A stretch of DNA of 37,821 nucleotides from contig JBOHVS010000079.1 of assembly GCA_050735975.1 (NCBI GenBank), positions 1 to 37,821 of the forward strand, given 5' to 3'. The DNA comes from DATMBL01 sp050735975 (GTDB taxonomy: Bacteria > Desulfobacterota > Binatia > UBA9968). A model generated the notes under the pieces. The model was given only the letters and a program-made list of their open reading frames with translations, searched no databases and was not told the DNA's origin. Shown piece by piece: positions 31,007 through 37,821 of the stretch. The translations under genes and the position numbers were made by a program. Position 1 is the first letter of the stretch. Every line of letters begins with the position of its first letter.

Positions 31007-32263
31007 TCACTCTCGGACCGTTCTGAATAGCCTGAGAGCGTATTCTTTGTTTTCCGGGAACCAGAGATTACCAAGGTGCCCGCCATAGGGATAGAGCTTG
31101 ACTTGATCGCCCAATGCCTGTTTGAGTTCTTCGATCGATTTCCTTTCGGCGAGAAAATCATCGGCGTTGTGCATGATATGCACTTTTGAATTGGTGCGCA
31201 GCCGGTCAAGAATTCGTGCCAGAGAGCCTCGTTTGATGTAGCCGTCTAAATCGACTTGCGGTTCTGTCGCCTGGCGTCTCCATACGGGCACGGCGATCTT
31301 TTCGTTGTAATCTGTAAAAGTGAATTTCTTAGCTTCCTGAATGCGTTTTCTGACCTCGTCTTTCGGCGCGGTAAGAACGCCTTGCTCGTAAATGACTTGG
31401 GTGACATAGACGAGTTCGGGAAGCGCGCGCTGCAAAGTTTCGGCGATGAGAAACTGGAGCTCTTCTCTGGTGAAACTGGCAAACTTTTTTGCCAATCTGT
31501 CAAACACCGCCGGGTCACCCCGCCTTTCTTCGGAAAAGGACTCGACGATGGCAACCGCTTTCGCCACGATCTCCTCGGATTTGTCCCTGCCAAATTTTTT
31601 TTGTAATGCCCCCCATTCATCAAGTTTCTTGCGGGCATAAGAGAGATCGATGGGCGGGTTCACCAGAAGATATTTCTCTATGCCGATCTTCCGCTCGTCG
31701 GCATCGATAACGCTTAAATAGGCGCCTTCAAACGCGCCGAGGCTTACCCCCATGAAGTTAATTGCGGTTATCTTGACGTCATGCCGATCTCTGAGGGTCG
31801 AAAGACACTTTTGCATGACTTCATACAGATCGCGGGCGTCTGCCGGAGCATAACCTGGCGCGCCGCTTCGGCTGGCCGACAAGGCGAAGTTCCAGTTCAT
31901 CGGTGAGGGCAAAATGACAATATGAGAGCCCTCTCGATAGAAGAGACTGGCTAAATACGGGCCAACCCCGAAGTGCGGGTTGGACCCAATGCCGGCGAGA
32001 ATGAAAATCAACGGCGCTGGATCGTCCTGGCGATAGAGAGCGATACTCACATCGCCGCGACCTTCGAGAGAAGGCAGCTGATTTCTGCCGGGCAGCCCCG
32101 GCACATGGACGATCTGCGATTCGAGCCGAGGACCGTCGTCATTCAAAATGGCGGTTGTGGCCGTCGCTATATAAGGGTCGTGATACGGATACTTGTATTC
32201 CGCGGCTTGGACCTGACTCCATGAAAGCCATATAGTGATAAATACAGCGAGATGAAAGCGCAC
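31007..32263 (-). CDS. Exported alpha/beta-hydrolase (serine esterase-like)
   Basis: 418 residues. A signal peptide spans about 1-20 (ending WSQVQAAE). Core motifs of the fold: LIFILAGIGSNP (oxyanion region), the nucleophile elbow GVSLGAFEG with its serine, the acid in MHNADDFLAERKS and the base in GGHLGNLW. A complete Ser-Asp-His triad is therefore available. A helical insert of about 120 residues between the elbow strand and the acid strand (LARKKLDEW through RKRIQEAKK) forms a large cap. GTG start with AGGAG nine bases upstream. Substrate unknown; a periplasmic esterase or lipase is the most that can be said. Confidence 0.82.
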   Translation of the reverse strand: MRFHLAVFITIWLSWSQVQAAEYKYPYHDPYIATATTAILNDDGPRLESQIVHVPGLPGRNQLPSLEGRGDVSIALYRQDDPAPLIFILAGIGSNPHFGVGPYLASLFYREGSHIVILPSPMNWNFALSASRSGAPGYAPADARDLYEVMQKCLSTLRDRHDVKITAINFMGVSLGAFEGAYLSVIDADERKIGIEKYLLVNPPIDLSYARKKLDEWGALQKKFGRDKSEEIVAKAVAIVESFSEERRGDPAVFDRLAKKFASFTREELQFLIAETLQRALPELVYVTQVIYEQGVLTAPKDEVRKRIQEAKKFTFTDYNEKIAVPVWRRQATEPQVDLDGYIKRGSLARILDRLRTNSKVHIMHNADDFLAERKSIEELKQALGDQVKLYPYGGHLGNLWFPENKEYALRLFRTVRE

Positions 32264-32570
32264 CCTGAAGAACTCCTGTGAACCTCTTGCATCGTTTCCG
32301 CCAGTCTTTTCTCGGAAAGCGTTGCTACGAGCTCGTGATGAGATAGCGCGACGGTTGCCGCGCCTCAGTCAGACTGCGCGCGGCCGGCGGTCGCTCTTGC
32401 GTATCGCTCATCGACGTTCAAACCTGTATACTCTGCGGCCAAGCACCGCGCAACTTCGGACTGCGCTTCGATGCCGCGCGAGCGTAACCGCCGCGGCGAT
32501 TCCATCGTCGCCTTTCAGGCAAGCGCGTCATGCAGCACAGGGCTTTCACAGCCGGCGCGCAACATAAATC
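32264..32570. other. Intergenic region, 307 bases, divergent
   Basis: Spacer between the exported hydrolase (minus) and the membrane protein (plus). I see no gene, hairpin or repeat that stands out. Both promoters should lie here but no clear consensus is visible. Confidence 0.5.
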
Positions 32571-33218
32571 ATGAGAACGGCAACGAACGGACGCATTCCG
32601 ATCTGGGTCAAGGTGGCATACTCCGTCTTTGTGGCTGTTCTTGTGCCATGCTACTGGGTGACTTACAGCCCGTGGAACTTTCTCTACTTTTGCGACATCG
32701 CGTTGCTCGTTACCGCCTTGGCGATCTGGATCGAAAGCCCGCTTCTTGTCAGCATGCAAGCGGTCGCCATCACGGTGCCCCAGATGCTGTGGGTGGTCGA
32801 TTTTCTATTTCGGCTGCTTGCGGGCGTTCACATAACCGGCGTGACCGGATACATGCTCGATTCAAGCATTCCGCTGTTTCTAAGGGCGCTCTCGTTGTTT
32901 CATGGCTGGCTACCCTTCTTCCTGTTATGGTTGCTCTCGCGATTGGGCTACGACCGGCGAGCGTTCGGCATACAATCCGCGGCCGCGATCGTCGTCTTGC
33001 TCATTTCCTATATTTTCGCTCCGGCCCCGCCACCTTCTCCCAGTAACCCTAACTGGGCGGTCAACATCAATTACGTGTACGGACTCGATGACAAGCATCC
33101 CCAGACCCTGATGGCGCCCTGGCTTTGGTTGTTGTGCTTGATGGCTGTCAATGTAATTGTGCTTTACCTGCCAACCCATTTCGTGCTGCGCCGTTTGCAC
33201 CAACCTCCTCGACCTTAG
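32571..33218 (+). CDS. Conserved-type integral membrane protein of unknown function
   Basis: 215 residues with about six hydrophobic segments (around residues 10-30, 36-55, 62-82, 105-125, 138-152 and 185-205). Charged or aromatic-rich loops include WVTYSPWNFLYFCD and NPNWAVNINYVYGLDDKHPQTLMAPW; the second, with its conserved-looking NYVYG and HPQ words, faces a loop before the last helix. I do not recognise the family. The start has no clear ribosome site. Its stop lies only ten bases before the inverted repeat of the RAYT element, so that element inserted very close behind the gene. Confidence 0.7.
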   Translation: MRTATNGRIPIWVKVAYSVFVAVLVPCYWVTYSPWNFLYFCDIALLVTALAIWIESPLLVSMQAVAITVPQMLWVVDFLFRLLAGVHITGVTGYMLDSSIPLFLRALSLFHGWLPFFLLWLLSRLGYDRRAFGIQSAAAIVVLLISYIFAPAPPPSPSNPNWAVNINYVYGLDDKHPQTLMAPWLWLLCLMAVNVIVLYLPTHFVLRRLHQPPRP

Positions 33219-33228
33219 AGGGAGCGAT

Positions 33229-34282
33229 AGGGTCAAATCTTGACTTAAGTACTTAGTCTGGCACTGAGATCCTGAAACCACTTTCGGATCTTCGGTTTAG
33301 TCTCGATCTTTTCCCGGATCGCTCTGCGGTCGCGGCTTACCAACCCCTCGTCCAAACCTCCAAACCTCTCACCGATCATCCGCTGCTTAAGCCCGCTGTA
33401 TCGATGCAATAGCTCCATCACTAGCGCTCGTTCTTGCCGATGCCGCCCCCGTTTCCTGGTAAGGTCTGCTTCACCTAGCCGGAAATAATCCGCCGCTTGC
33501 TTGATTAGCGCTTCAGCCTCGACGCTTTGGATCATTCGATACGACGGCTGATCTTTAGCGCTGCCCTTGATCACGGCATTCTTCATTCCTTTTAGCTTTT
33601 CGACGAAATCCCGGTCCCCCAGCACCATCTGGGCTAGGAGATCTTCCCATGGGGTGGCGAAACCTTGGCGGATACCGTCTTGAACGAATGCCGCGTATTT
33701 CTGCCGCGATCCGTCCACATAACCGAGTACTGCTTCGTAGGTGATCCAGGAGTCCTTCCTTTTTCCATCAAGGTACCCAGGCAGGCTGCTCCACCGATAC
33801 TGAATGATCTCTCGAATACGTTCGGTCTCCGGCCGTTGGGTTTTCGCTTTGATCCGTATCGGATTCAAATGTACATAGCGGCTCAACTCCAATAAATAAC
33901 TGTCTTTGTCCACCACAATGGCCTTGAATCGTCCTTGGTACAGATGTCCGATCCGGCGGTGCCGGCGGTTATAGTAGCCAGTATAGGAAATATTGAATTG
34001 CCTCATGAACTCCGACAAATTGGCTTTCGGCGTCTCGACAATCAGGTGAAAATGGTTGCTCATCAATACATAGGTGTGCACCCGGACGCTAAAGATCTCG
34101 AGCGCGCTCCGGAGTCGCTCTAGAAAGCGCGTTCGGTCATGATCGTCGCGGAAAATCACGCGCCGGTCGTTGCCCCGGCAGCTAACGTGATAAAAAGCAT
34201 TGGGGTACGAGATCCTCAATGGCCGCGCCATAATTCCCTATACCACAATCCTTGCTCAGTACAAAAGTCAAGATTTGACCCT
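33229..34282. mobile_element. RAYT-type insertion element with perfect 18-base inverted ends
   Basis: AGGGTCAAATCTTGACTT at 33229-33246 is matched exactly in inverted orientation at 34265-34282. Continuing inward, the match extends to about 28 bases with three mismatches (GTACT then AG). Between them is one Y1 transposase gene. No target-site duplication is visible, as expected for single-strand HUH transposition. The terminal repeats of a palindromic kind may be the hairpins the enzyme recognises. Total length about 1.05 kb. Confidence 0.85.
33245..34231 (-). CDS. Y1-type (REP-associated, RAYT/IS200-like) tyrosine transposase
   Basis: 328 residues. The HUH motif is intact, H60-F61-H62 in LMSNHFHLIVETP, and the tyrosine-rich helix SYTGYYNRRHRRIGHLYQGRFKA (about 82-104) should supply the nucleophilic tyrosine. 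The N-terminus MARPLRISYPNAFYHVSCRGNDRR is typical of the RAYT group. A C-terminal region of about 150 residues, ending in a DnaA-C-like helix pair (ALVMELLHRYSGLKQRMIGERFGGL), separates it from the shorter IS200 enzymes. The reading frame is full length and looks active. The TAA stop lies inside the left inverted repeat. No accessory tnpB is present. Confidence 0.92.
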   Translation of the reverse strand: MARPLRISYPNAFYHVSCRGNDRRVIFRDDHDRTRFLERLRSALEIFSVRVHTYVLMSNHFHLIVETPKANLSEFMRQFNISYTGYYNRRHRRIGHLYQGRFKAIVVDKDSYLLELSRYVHLNPIRIKAKTQRPETERIREIIQYRWSSLPGYLDGKRKDSWITYEAVLGYVDGSRQKYAAFVQDGIRQGFATPWEDLLAQMVLGDRDFVEKLKGMKNAVIKGSAKDQPSYRMIQSVEAEALIKQAADYFRLGEADLTRKRGRHRQERALVMELLHRYSGLKQRMIGERFGGLDEGLVSRDRRAIREKIETKPKIRKWFQDLSARLST

Positions 34283-34299
34283 AGGGTTTGACCCTAGGG
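34274..34299 (+). repeat. 13-base tandem repeat at the right end of the RAYT element
   Basis: TTTGACCCTAGGG occurs twice in direct succession, and CTAGGG follows again at 34303-34308. The first copy overlaps the right inverted repeat. CCCTAGGG is itself a palindrome. The duplication may come from imprecise insertion or slippage at the element boundary. Confidence 0.7.
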
Positions 34300-34325
34300 T
34301 TGCTAGGGTTGCCTTTTATTCGCCC

Positions 34326-34374
34326 TTTTACTTTGTGCCTTATTATTCGCCAAGCGGTAGGGCCGAGTGAAAAC
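34326..34374 (+). repeat. 49-base dispersed repeat, copy 2 (other copy 30903-30951)
   Basis: Agrees with copy 1 at 44 of 49 positions, in the same orientation, about 3.4 kb apart, and lies 43 bases beyond the right end of the RAYT element. Whether the transposase acts on it is unknown. Confidence 0.65.
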
Positions 34375-34603
34375 GAAAGGGTTGAGTTGCGGGAGAATCC
34401 GTACTTGTTCTATAAGCGATTTTATCTGGTGGCAAATTGATTCGCCCTAAAAATGCACGAACCGCCAATCACCGAATCGCGTCGAAGAAAATGTAGGGAG
34501 AATTACTCATGAACGACTGTCGCGCCGCCGTCGTAACCAAGCTTGAACGGCCGTTTTGTAGGATCTTGCACGTTATCAGCAGCTCAGGAGAAGAAGCTGA
34601 AGT

Positions 34604-34990
34604 GTGAAACTGACTGCGCCTGACTACGTGATCTTGATCGTTGAGGATCTGGATCGCGCTTTGACGTTTTACACAGGAGTTTTGGGGCTGACTCTCGGCC
34701 ATCGCTCGGGAGACTATGCGCAGCTTGACACGGGGGTGACACGCCTGGGCCTTTATACCAGGAGGGCCATGGCAAATATCCTGCACATGGCTCTTGACGC
34801 TCCAACTTCTAATGCGCCCGGGTTCGAGATCGGGTTCAAGGTGGCTGATGTGGATGTCACGTTTAACGACATAGTCGGGCGCGGCGCTTCGGCGGTCGTA
34901 CCGCCGACGGATCGGTTCTGGGGCCAACGGACGGCTTATATCCGCGATCCCGATAGCCATCTCATCGAGCTCGCTCAAGACTTAAAATAA
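34604..34990 (+). CDS. VOC family protein (glyoxalase-like), single domain
   Basis: 128 residues. First module DYVILIVEDLDRALTFYTGVLGLTLGHRSGDYAQLDTG; second module FEIGFKVADVDVTFNDIVGRGASAVVPP, ending TAYIRDPDSHLIELAQ. The final glutamate in LIELAQ is at the usual metal-ligand position, while the first-strand histidine is replaced by tyrosine, so a complete metal site is doubtful. GTG start; an AGGAG site is about thirteen bases upstream, rather far, so the N-terminus carries some doubt. It lies just beyond the RAYT element. Confidence 0.8.
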   Translation: MKLTAPDYVILIVEDLDRALTFYTGVLGLTLGHRSGDYAQLDTGVTRLGLYTRRAMANILHMALDAPTSNAPGFEIGFKVADVDVTFNDIVGRGASAVVPPTDRFWGQRTAYIRDPDSHLIELAQDLK

Positions 34991-35093
34991 GAAAGGCAGG
35001 CCCAAGGGCATAGGCTGCTTTTCAAGTTTATACGGCGGTTCTGAATTTCCTTCTTGACGGCCTTGGCGGTACTAGGTTACAGAACGAATTTAT

Positions 35094-35837
35094 ATGCTTT
35101 CACCTTCATTACGTTCTGATCTTGCACCGACGGGCAAGCTGCGCGTTGGAATCAATTATGGAAATCCGGTCCTCGCGACAAAAGACGCGGCCAGCGGAGA
35201 TCTCCGTGGCGTGGCAGTTGATCTGGCGCTAGAACTTGCCTCGCGGGTCGGTGTCCCCGTCGAGCTCATCGGCTACGAGGCCGCCGGAAAGATGGCTGAG
35301 GCGGTGCGAGCCGGGGCTTGGGACGTCGCATTCCTCGCGATCGACCCCGGGCGCGTAGCCGAAATCAGCTTCACCGCTCCCTATATTGAGATCGAAGGCA
35401 CCTACCTTGTACCGGCCGGGTCGCCGCTTCGCGCCATCGCGGACGTTGACCGCAAGGGAGTGCGCATCGCGGTATCGGCCAACAGTGCTTACGATTTGTT
35501 TTTGGGCCGTAGTGTGCAGCATGCCAAACTAGCGCGCGCGCCAGACCCCAGCGCTGCGTTCGAGCTGCTCGTTGCAGGCAAAGCGGAAGCCGTCGCTGGA
35601 GTGAGGCAGCCGCTCGTTACGAATGCCCAAAAGCTTCCCGGATCGCGTGTGCTCGATGGCCGATTCATGGCGATCCAACAGGCGCTTGGCATCCCAAAAA
35701 GCCGCGATGCCGGGGCAGCGTACCTTCGAGAATTCATCGAGGACGTAAAGGCTTCGGGGCTGGTCGCCCGGGCGATTGAGAAAGCCGGCATCCGTGGTGT
35801 ATCGGTCGCGCCCGGTGCACCCGTAACCAAGGCTTAA
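35094..35837 (+). CDS. Family-3 (SBP_bac_3) solute-binding-fold protein without signal peptide
   Basis: 247 residues spanning the complete type 3 binding fold: GKLRVGINYGNPVLATKDAASGDLRGVAVDLALELASRVGVPVELIGYEAAGKMAEAVRAGAWDVAFLAIDPGRVAEISFTAPYIEIEGTYLVP, then the hinge and C-lobe KGVRIAVSANSAYDLFL. The N-terminus (MLSPSLRSDLAPT) has no hydrophobic signal, and an in-frame stop at 35073 rules out a longer start that could supply one. The product is therefore predicted to stay in the cytoplasm, unlike transporter receptors; a cytoplasmic sensor or an enzyme derived from this fold (such as a cyclohexadienyl dehydratase relative) is possible. No permease genes nearby. Ribosome site not evident. 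Confidence 0.82.
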   Translation: MLSPSLRSDLAPTGKLRVGINYGNPVLATKDAASGDLRGVAVDLALELASRVGVPVELIGYEAAGKMAEAVRAGAWDVAFLAIDPGRVAEISFTAPYIEIEGTYLVPAGSPLRAIADVDRKGVRIAVSANSAYDLFLGRSVQHAKLARAPDPSAAFELLVAGKAEAVAGVRQPLVTNAQKLPGSRVLDGRFMAIQQALGIPKSRDAGAAYLREFIEDVKASGLVARAIEKAGIRGVSVAPGAPVTKA

Positions 35838-35893
35838 CGGCCTTACCCTGTCCGTAAGATTCGGCGACACTTTGCAATCAATTAAACGAGACG

Positions 35894-36748
35894 CTAGGCG
35901 AATTTTGCCGCGGCGGTCATGGCGAGATTGCCGTTCGCATCGAGCGCCCAGAGCGTCGCCTCACGACCCTCGTCGGCGGGGGCTCCGGCGATCGTAAACT
36001 TTCCGGTATCGTAAATCTGGCGCACGCTTTTAAAATCGAACGATGTAAGCCGGAGCGCCGGCAATTCCCTGCGGCACATCTCGATCAGCAGCTGTGATAC
36101 CAGCGAGCTCTGCACCACCAGACCGGGAAGCTTCTCGACTTTGGTGACGTAGTCGCGGTCATAGTGAATGCGGTGGCTATTGAACCGAATCGCCGAAAAG
36201 CGAAAGAGCAAAGGCGGGTTGGGTTCGATCACTTGTTTCCATGCTGCCTGACCCGGCGCCGCAGGCGAAGCTGGGGCTGCGGCCCCGGCTCGCGCTTCGC
36301 TGAGCATAACCATATCGCGCTCTTCTACGACGGCAAGACCCCGGCTGTTGGAGATGCTGTTGCGCTCAACCACCGTAGCCATGGCGCCGCTCGGACCGTC
36401 GTCGATCTTAATATCGGCAATCTCGGTCACCCGGGTGATGTCGTCGCCGATTTTCAACGGCTCATGAAACGACATGCGAGTGCCGCCGATGCGGCGGCGC
36501 GGCAAAGGAATGGGCGGCGCGATGCCGCCGCCAGACGCCTGCCCGTCGGGGCGCATCTGCGACGGTCGATGGGATGCGGGGAAAAACGCTCCGTACCATC
36601 CCGGGGGAATCGGCGCGCCTTTGTCCATCGGCGGATTTTCAAGCCCCAACGTAGCGGCGAATTTCAACATCGCCGACGCCGTAACCACGTCTCTAGCCGT
36701 TTCACTTTTGCCGATATAGCTTTTGAAACTCTCCAATGACTCAGCCAT
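35894..36748 (-). CDS. Hot-dog-fold protein, MaoC/HTD2-like (FAS1-type dehydratase) family
   Basis: 284 residues resembling two-hot-dog MaoC-like hydratases of the mesaconyl-C4-CoA hydratase/HTD2 group. The N-terminal half has VTASAMLKFAATLGLENPP, IPPGWYGAFFP and MSFHEPLKIGDDITRVTEIADI; the C-terminal half has LLFRFSAIRFNSHRIHYDRDYVTKVEKLPGLVVQSSLVSQLLIEM, where N-S-H-R-I-H-Y-D is the hydratase motif with the catalytic Asx/His pair, then RLTSFDFKSVRQIYDTGKFTI. Such enzymes add or remove water on acyl-CoA or acyl-ACP. The start at 36748 has GGAGGT seven bases upstream, better than the GTG three codons earlier. Neighbours do not define the pathway. Confidence 0.85.
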   Translation of the reverse strand: MAESLESFKSYIGKSETARDVVTASAMLKFAATLGLENPPMDKGAPIPPGWYGAFFPASHRPSQMRPDGQASGGGIAPPIPLPRRRIGGTRMSFHEPLKIGDDITRVTEIADIKIDDGPSGAMATVVERNSISNSRGLAVVEERDMVMLSEARAGAAAPASPAAPGQAAWKQVIEPNPPLLFRFSAIRFNSHRIHYDRDYVTKVEKLPGLVVQSSLVSQLLIEMCRRELPALRLTSFDFKSVRQIYDTGKFTIAGAPADEGREATLWALDANGNLAMTAAAKFA

Positions 36749-36841
36749 GGCCGGCACCTCCGTAAAGCGTTCTTTATACCGGAGCCTAGTCCGGCACGAT
36801 TTGCCGTGTCAAGCCAAAAGAAAGCGGACCTACGAAAAGCG

Positions 36842-36892
36842 CGAAGACCATGAAGGATTCAGATATGCTTGATTCTTCCTTCGTGCTCTTCG
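36842..36892. repeat. Inverted repeat, 16-base arms
   Basis: CGAAGACCATGAAGGA (36842-36857) pairs with TCCTTCGTGCTCTTCG (36877-36892) with two mismatches in 16 and a 19-base loop. Words of this CCTTCGTG/CTTCG kind belong to a common class of dispersed intergenic hairpins; this copy is distinct from the TTTGCG family. Confidence 0.65.
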
Positions 36893-37022
36893 GACTACTA
36901 TGCTATGCTTGACAATTGTCGCAGCTTGCGCAAATTTTTTAAGGCCTGTAGCTCCTGGGCCTACGGGCAATAAATCTTTTCTTATCCTCGCGCCAAGCAT
37001 GTCCTGAACAACGTCGAAGGGA

Positions 37023-37129
37023 CGCCAAGAATGCTAAGTGACGGGCCAAGGTCCGTCATCCCGAGCGAACGCGAGGGATCTGAGAAAGATTTCTCTCTTC
37101 GGTCGGAAATGACAACGCACGCCTTGGCG
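37023..37129. repeat. Nested repeat: GTCATCCCGA-type element inside CGCCAAG/CTTGGCG arms
   Basis: Outer arms CGCCAAG (37023-37029) and CTTGGCG (37123-37129) belong to the TTTGCG/CTTGGCG hairpin family. Between them lies GTCATCCCGA (37055-37064) facing TCGGAAATGAC (37103-37113), an element of the widespread GTCAT(T)CCGAGCGA...GGAATCT class. The arrangement suggests one repeat inserted into the loop of another. Confidence 0.55.
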
Positions 37130-37221
37130 CCCTTTGCGGCTTTGCGCGAATCACTCTGACTCGGTTGCGGCTCAGCCGCGCTAAGTTCTTTGCGGTTAAA
37201 AGGACAACGTACCCGCGGGAA

Positions 37222-37821
37222 TCACATGTTCGCAAGCGCAGCCGCGGCCGTCTTCGTTTCGGTGAAAATTCCCAGCTTTGTAAGCGTGTACTGCCCGGAG
37301 CCGTAAACCGGGCCTTCATCCACACGACAGCCGATACCAAGCAACATTTGCAGCCGAGCATACGGCATCTCCATCCGATGTTCGATCTCGATATAATAGC
37401 CGTCGATGCGACCTGCAGGCGTTTCAAACTGCGAATGTGAGACCTGTTTCACCAGGTGGCTCGCGCGGCCGGTTCGCTTGAGCTTCCCAGTTTCGAGATC
37501 GTACATTTTAAAGTTCGTATGGCGCCGGACGGAAACACCGGAAACGATGTCGGGCGCCAGAATCGGCAACGCCGGCTCGTAGACGATAAAGCTGCGGCCT
37601 TTGAACAAATCGAGTCTCTCCATCACGAGCGCTCCAGTGGCGTCGCTCATCAAGCGTATGCCCGCATAGTCGCCGAAAACGAGCCTCCATCCTTCCTTAT
37701 TCCCGGGATCGTGACCGAACATGAGCGGAACGACTTTTCCCTGATCCTTGCCGTCAGTGATCTTGAACTGTTTCTGCCAGCTAGCCAGCGGGATAAGCTC
37801 TTCGACGGTCACTTCGCGTGC
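37222..37821 (-). CDS. Unrecognised protein, partial (5' end beyond the window)
   Basis: At least 200 residues; the frame is open to the window edge, reading AREVTVEELIPLASWQKQF at the boundary, so the true start is probably outside. An internal GTG at 37812 exists but has no ribosome site that I can assess. The sequence is rich in predicted beta strands (GWRLVFGDYAGIRLM, ERLDLFKGRSFIVYEPALPILAPDIVSGVSV, GYYIEIEHRMEMPYARLQMLLGIGCRVDEGPVYGSGQYTLTKLGIF) with a glycine-rich C-terminal part. I do not recognise a family and see no catalytic motif. No signal peptide can be judged without the start. Confidence 0.65.
   Translation of the reverse strand, partial: AREVTVEELIPLASWQKQFKITDGKDQGKVVPLMFGHDPGNKEGWRLVFGDYAGIRLMSDATGALVMERLDLFKGRSFIVYEPALPILAPDIVSGVSVRRHTNFKMYDLETGKLKRTGRASHLVKQVSHSQFETPAGRIDGYYIEIEHRMEMPYARLQMLLGIGCRVDEGPVYGSGQYTLTKLGIFTETKTAAAALANM

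Larger units (their letters stand above)
34232..34603. other. Non-coding region right of the transposase, 372 bases
   Basis: It holds the right inverted repeat of the RAYT element (34265-34282), a 13-base tandem duplication (34274-34299), the second copy of the 49-base dispersed repeat (34326-34374), and about 200 bases leading to the VOC gene in which I see nothing else. Confidence 0.6.
36758..37221. other. Intergenic region, 464 bases, filled with inverted repeats
   Basis: No gene is visible. It contains a hairpin at 36842-36892 and a nested repeat complex at 37023-37129, followed by TTTGCG-type words up to about 37200. A repeat-rich spacer between two minus-strand genes; the promoter of the hot-dog gene must lie at its left end. 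Confidence 0.6.

Noticed and set aside
1..37821. CRISPR array, tRNA or rRNA genes, prophage
   Set aside because: No regularly spaced repeats, no cloverleaf arms such as GGTTCGAATCC, and no phage structural genes were found on either strand.

Overview
The window is a chromosomal stretch of about 37.8 kb from a bacterium. It has moderately high GC, coding on both strands, and good Shine-Dalgarno sites before most genes. No tRNA, rRNA, CRISPR array or phage gene is visible. The content is dominated by solute-binding proteins without their transporters, VOC (glyoxalase-fold) enzymes, a luciferase-like flavin oxidoreductase, an amidohydrolase and a molybdenum hydroxylase. That mix, with many short hairpin repeats between genes, is typical of uncultivated soil or sediment lineages such as Binatota/Desulfobacterota, Rokubacteria or Tectomicrobia. 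This placement is an inference; no phylogenetic marker here settles it.

Layout. 0-4 kb: a DinB-fold protein and a TctC/Bug binding protein on the minus strand, then an NMT1-type binding protein and a CmcJ/NvfI-type putative Fe(II)/2-oxoglutarate oxygenase on the plus strand. 4.4-8.4 kb: a three-subunit molybdenum hydroxylase (FAD, 2Fe-2S and Mo subunits). 8.5-11.9 kb: a secreted protein made of two inhibitor-I9-like repeats, an ABC exporter and a single-domain VOC protein. 12.3-15.5 kb: a two-gene DNA topoisomerase VI operon (top6B-top6A), the most unusual locus of the window for a bacterium. 15.5-20.6 kb: an exported metallo-beta-lactamase-fold hydrolase, two EamA transporters, an LLM flavin oxidoreductase, a small hypothetical gene and a DoxX protein. 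20.7-26.3 kb: a flavoprotein facing a minus-strand run of AsmA-like protein, amidohydrolase, two-domain VOC protein and carboxymuconolactone-decarboxylase-like protein, which looks like a catabolic operon. 26.6-30.8 kb: an iron-type ABC binding protein and fused permease without ATPase, then a two-domain VOC protein and a thioredoxin-like 2Fe-2S ferredoxin. 31-37.8 kb: an exported alpha/beta hydrolase, a membrane protein, a REP-associated-type (Y1/RAYT) transposase inside perfect 18-bp inverted repeats, another VOC protein, a signal-less family-3 binding protein, a hot-dog-fold dehydratase-like protein and an unrecognised gene running off the end.

How it fits together. Much of the window reads as uptake and oxidation of small organic, perhaps aromatic or heterocyclic, compounds; the substrates cannot be read from sequence. 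The spaces between genes carry several short inverted-repeat families, one 49-bp dispersed repeat and a 52-bp mini-element whose ends resemble those of the RAYT element. This suggests a transposase-driven repeat ecology. The leads best worth following are the bacterial topoisomerase VI operon, the protease-free double I9 protein, and the RAYT element with its possible satellites.
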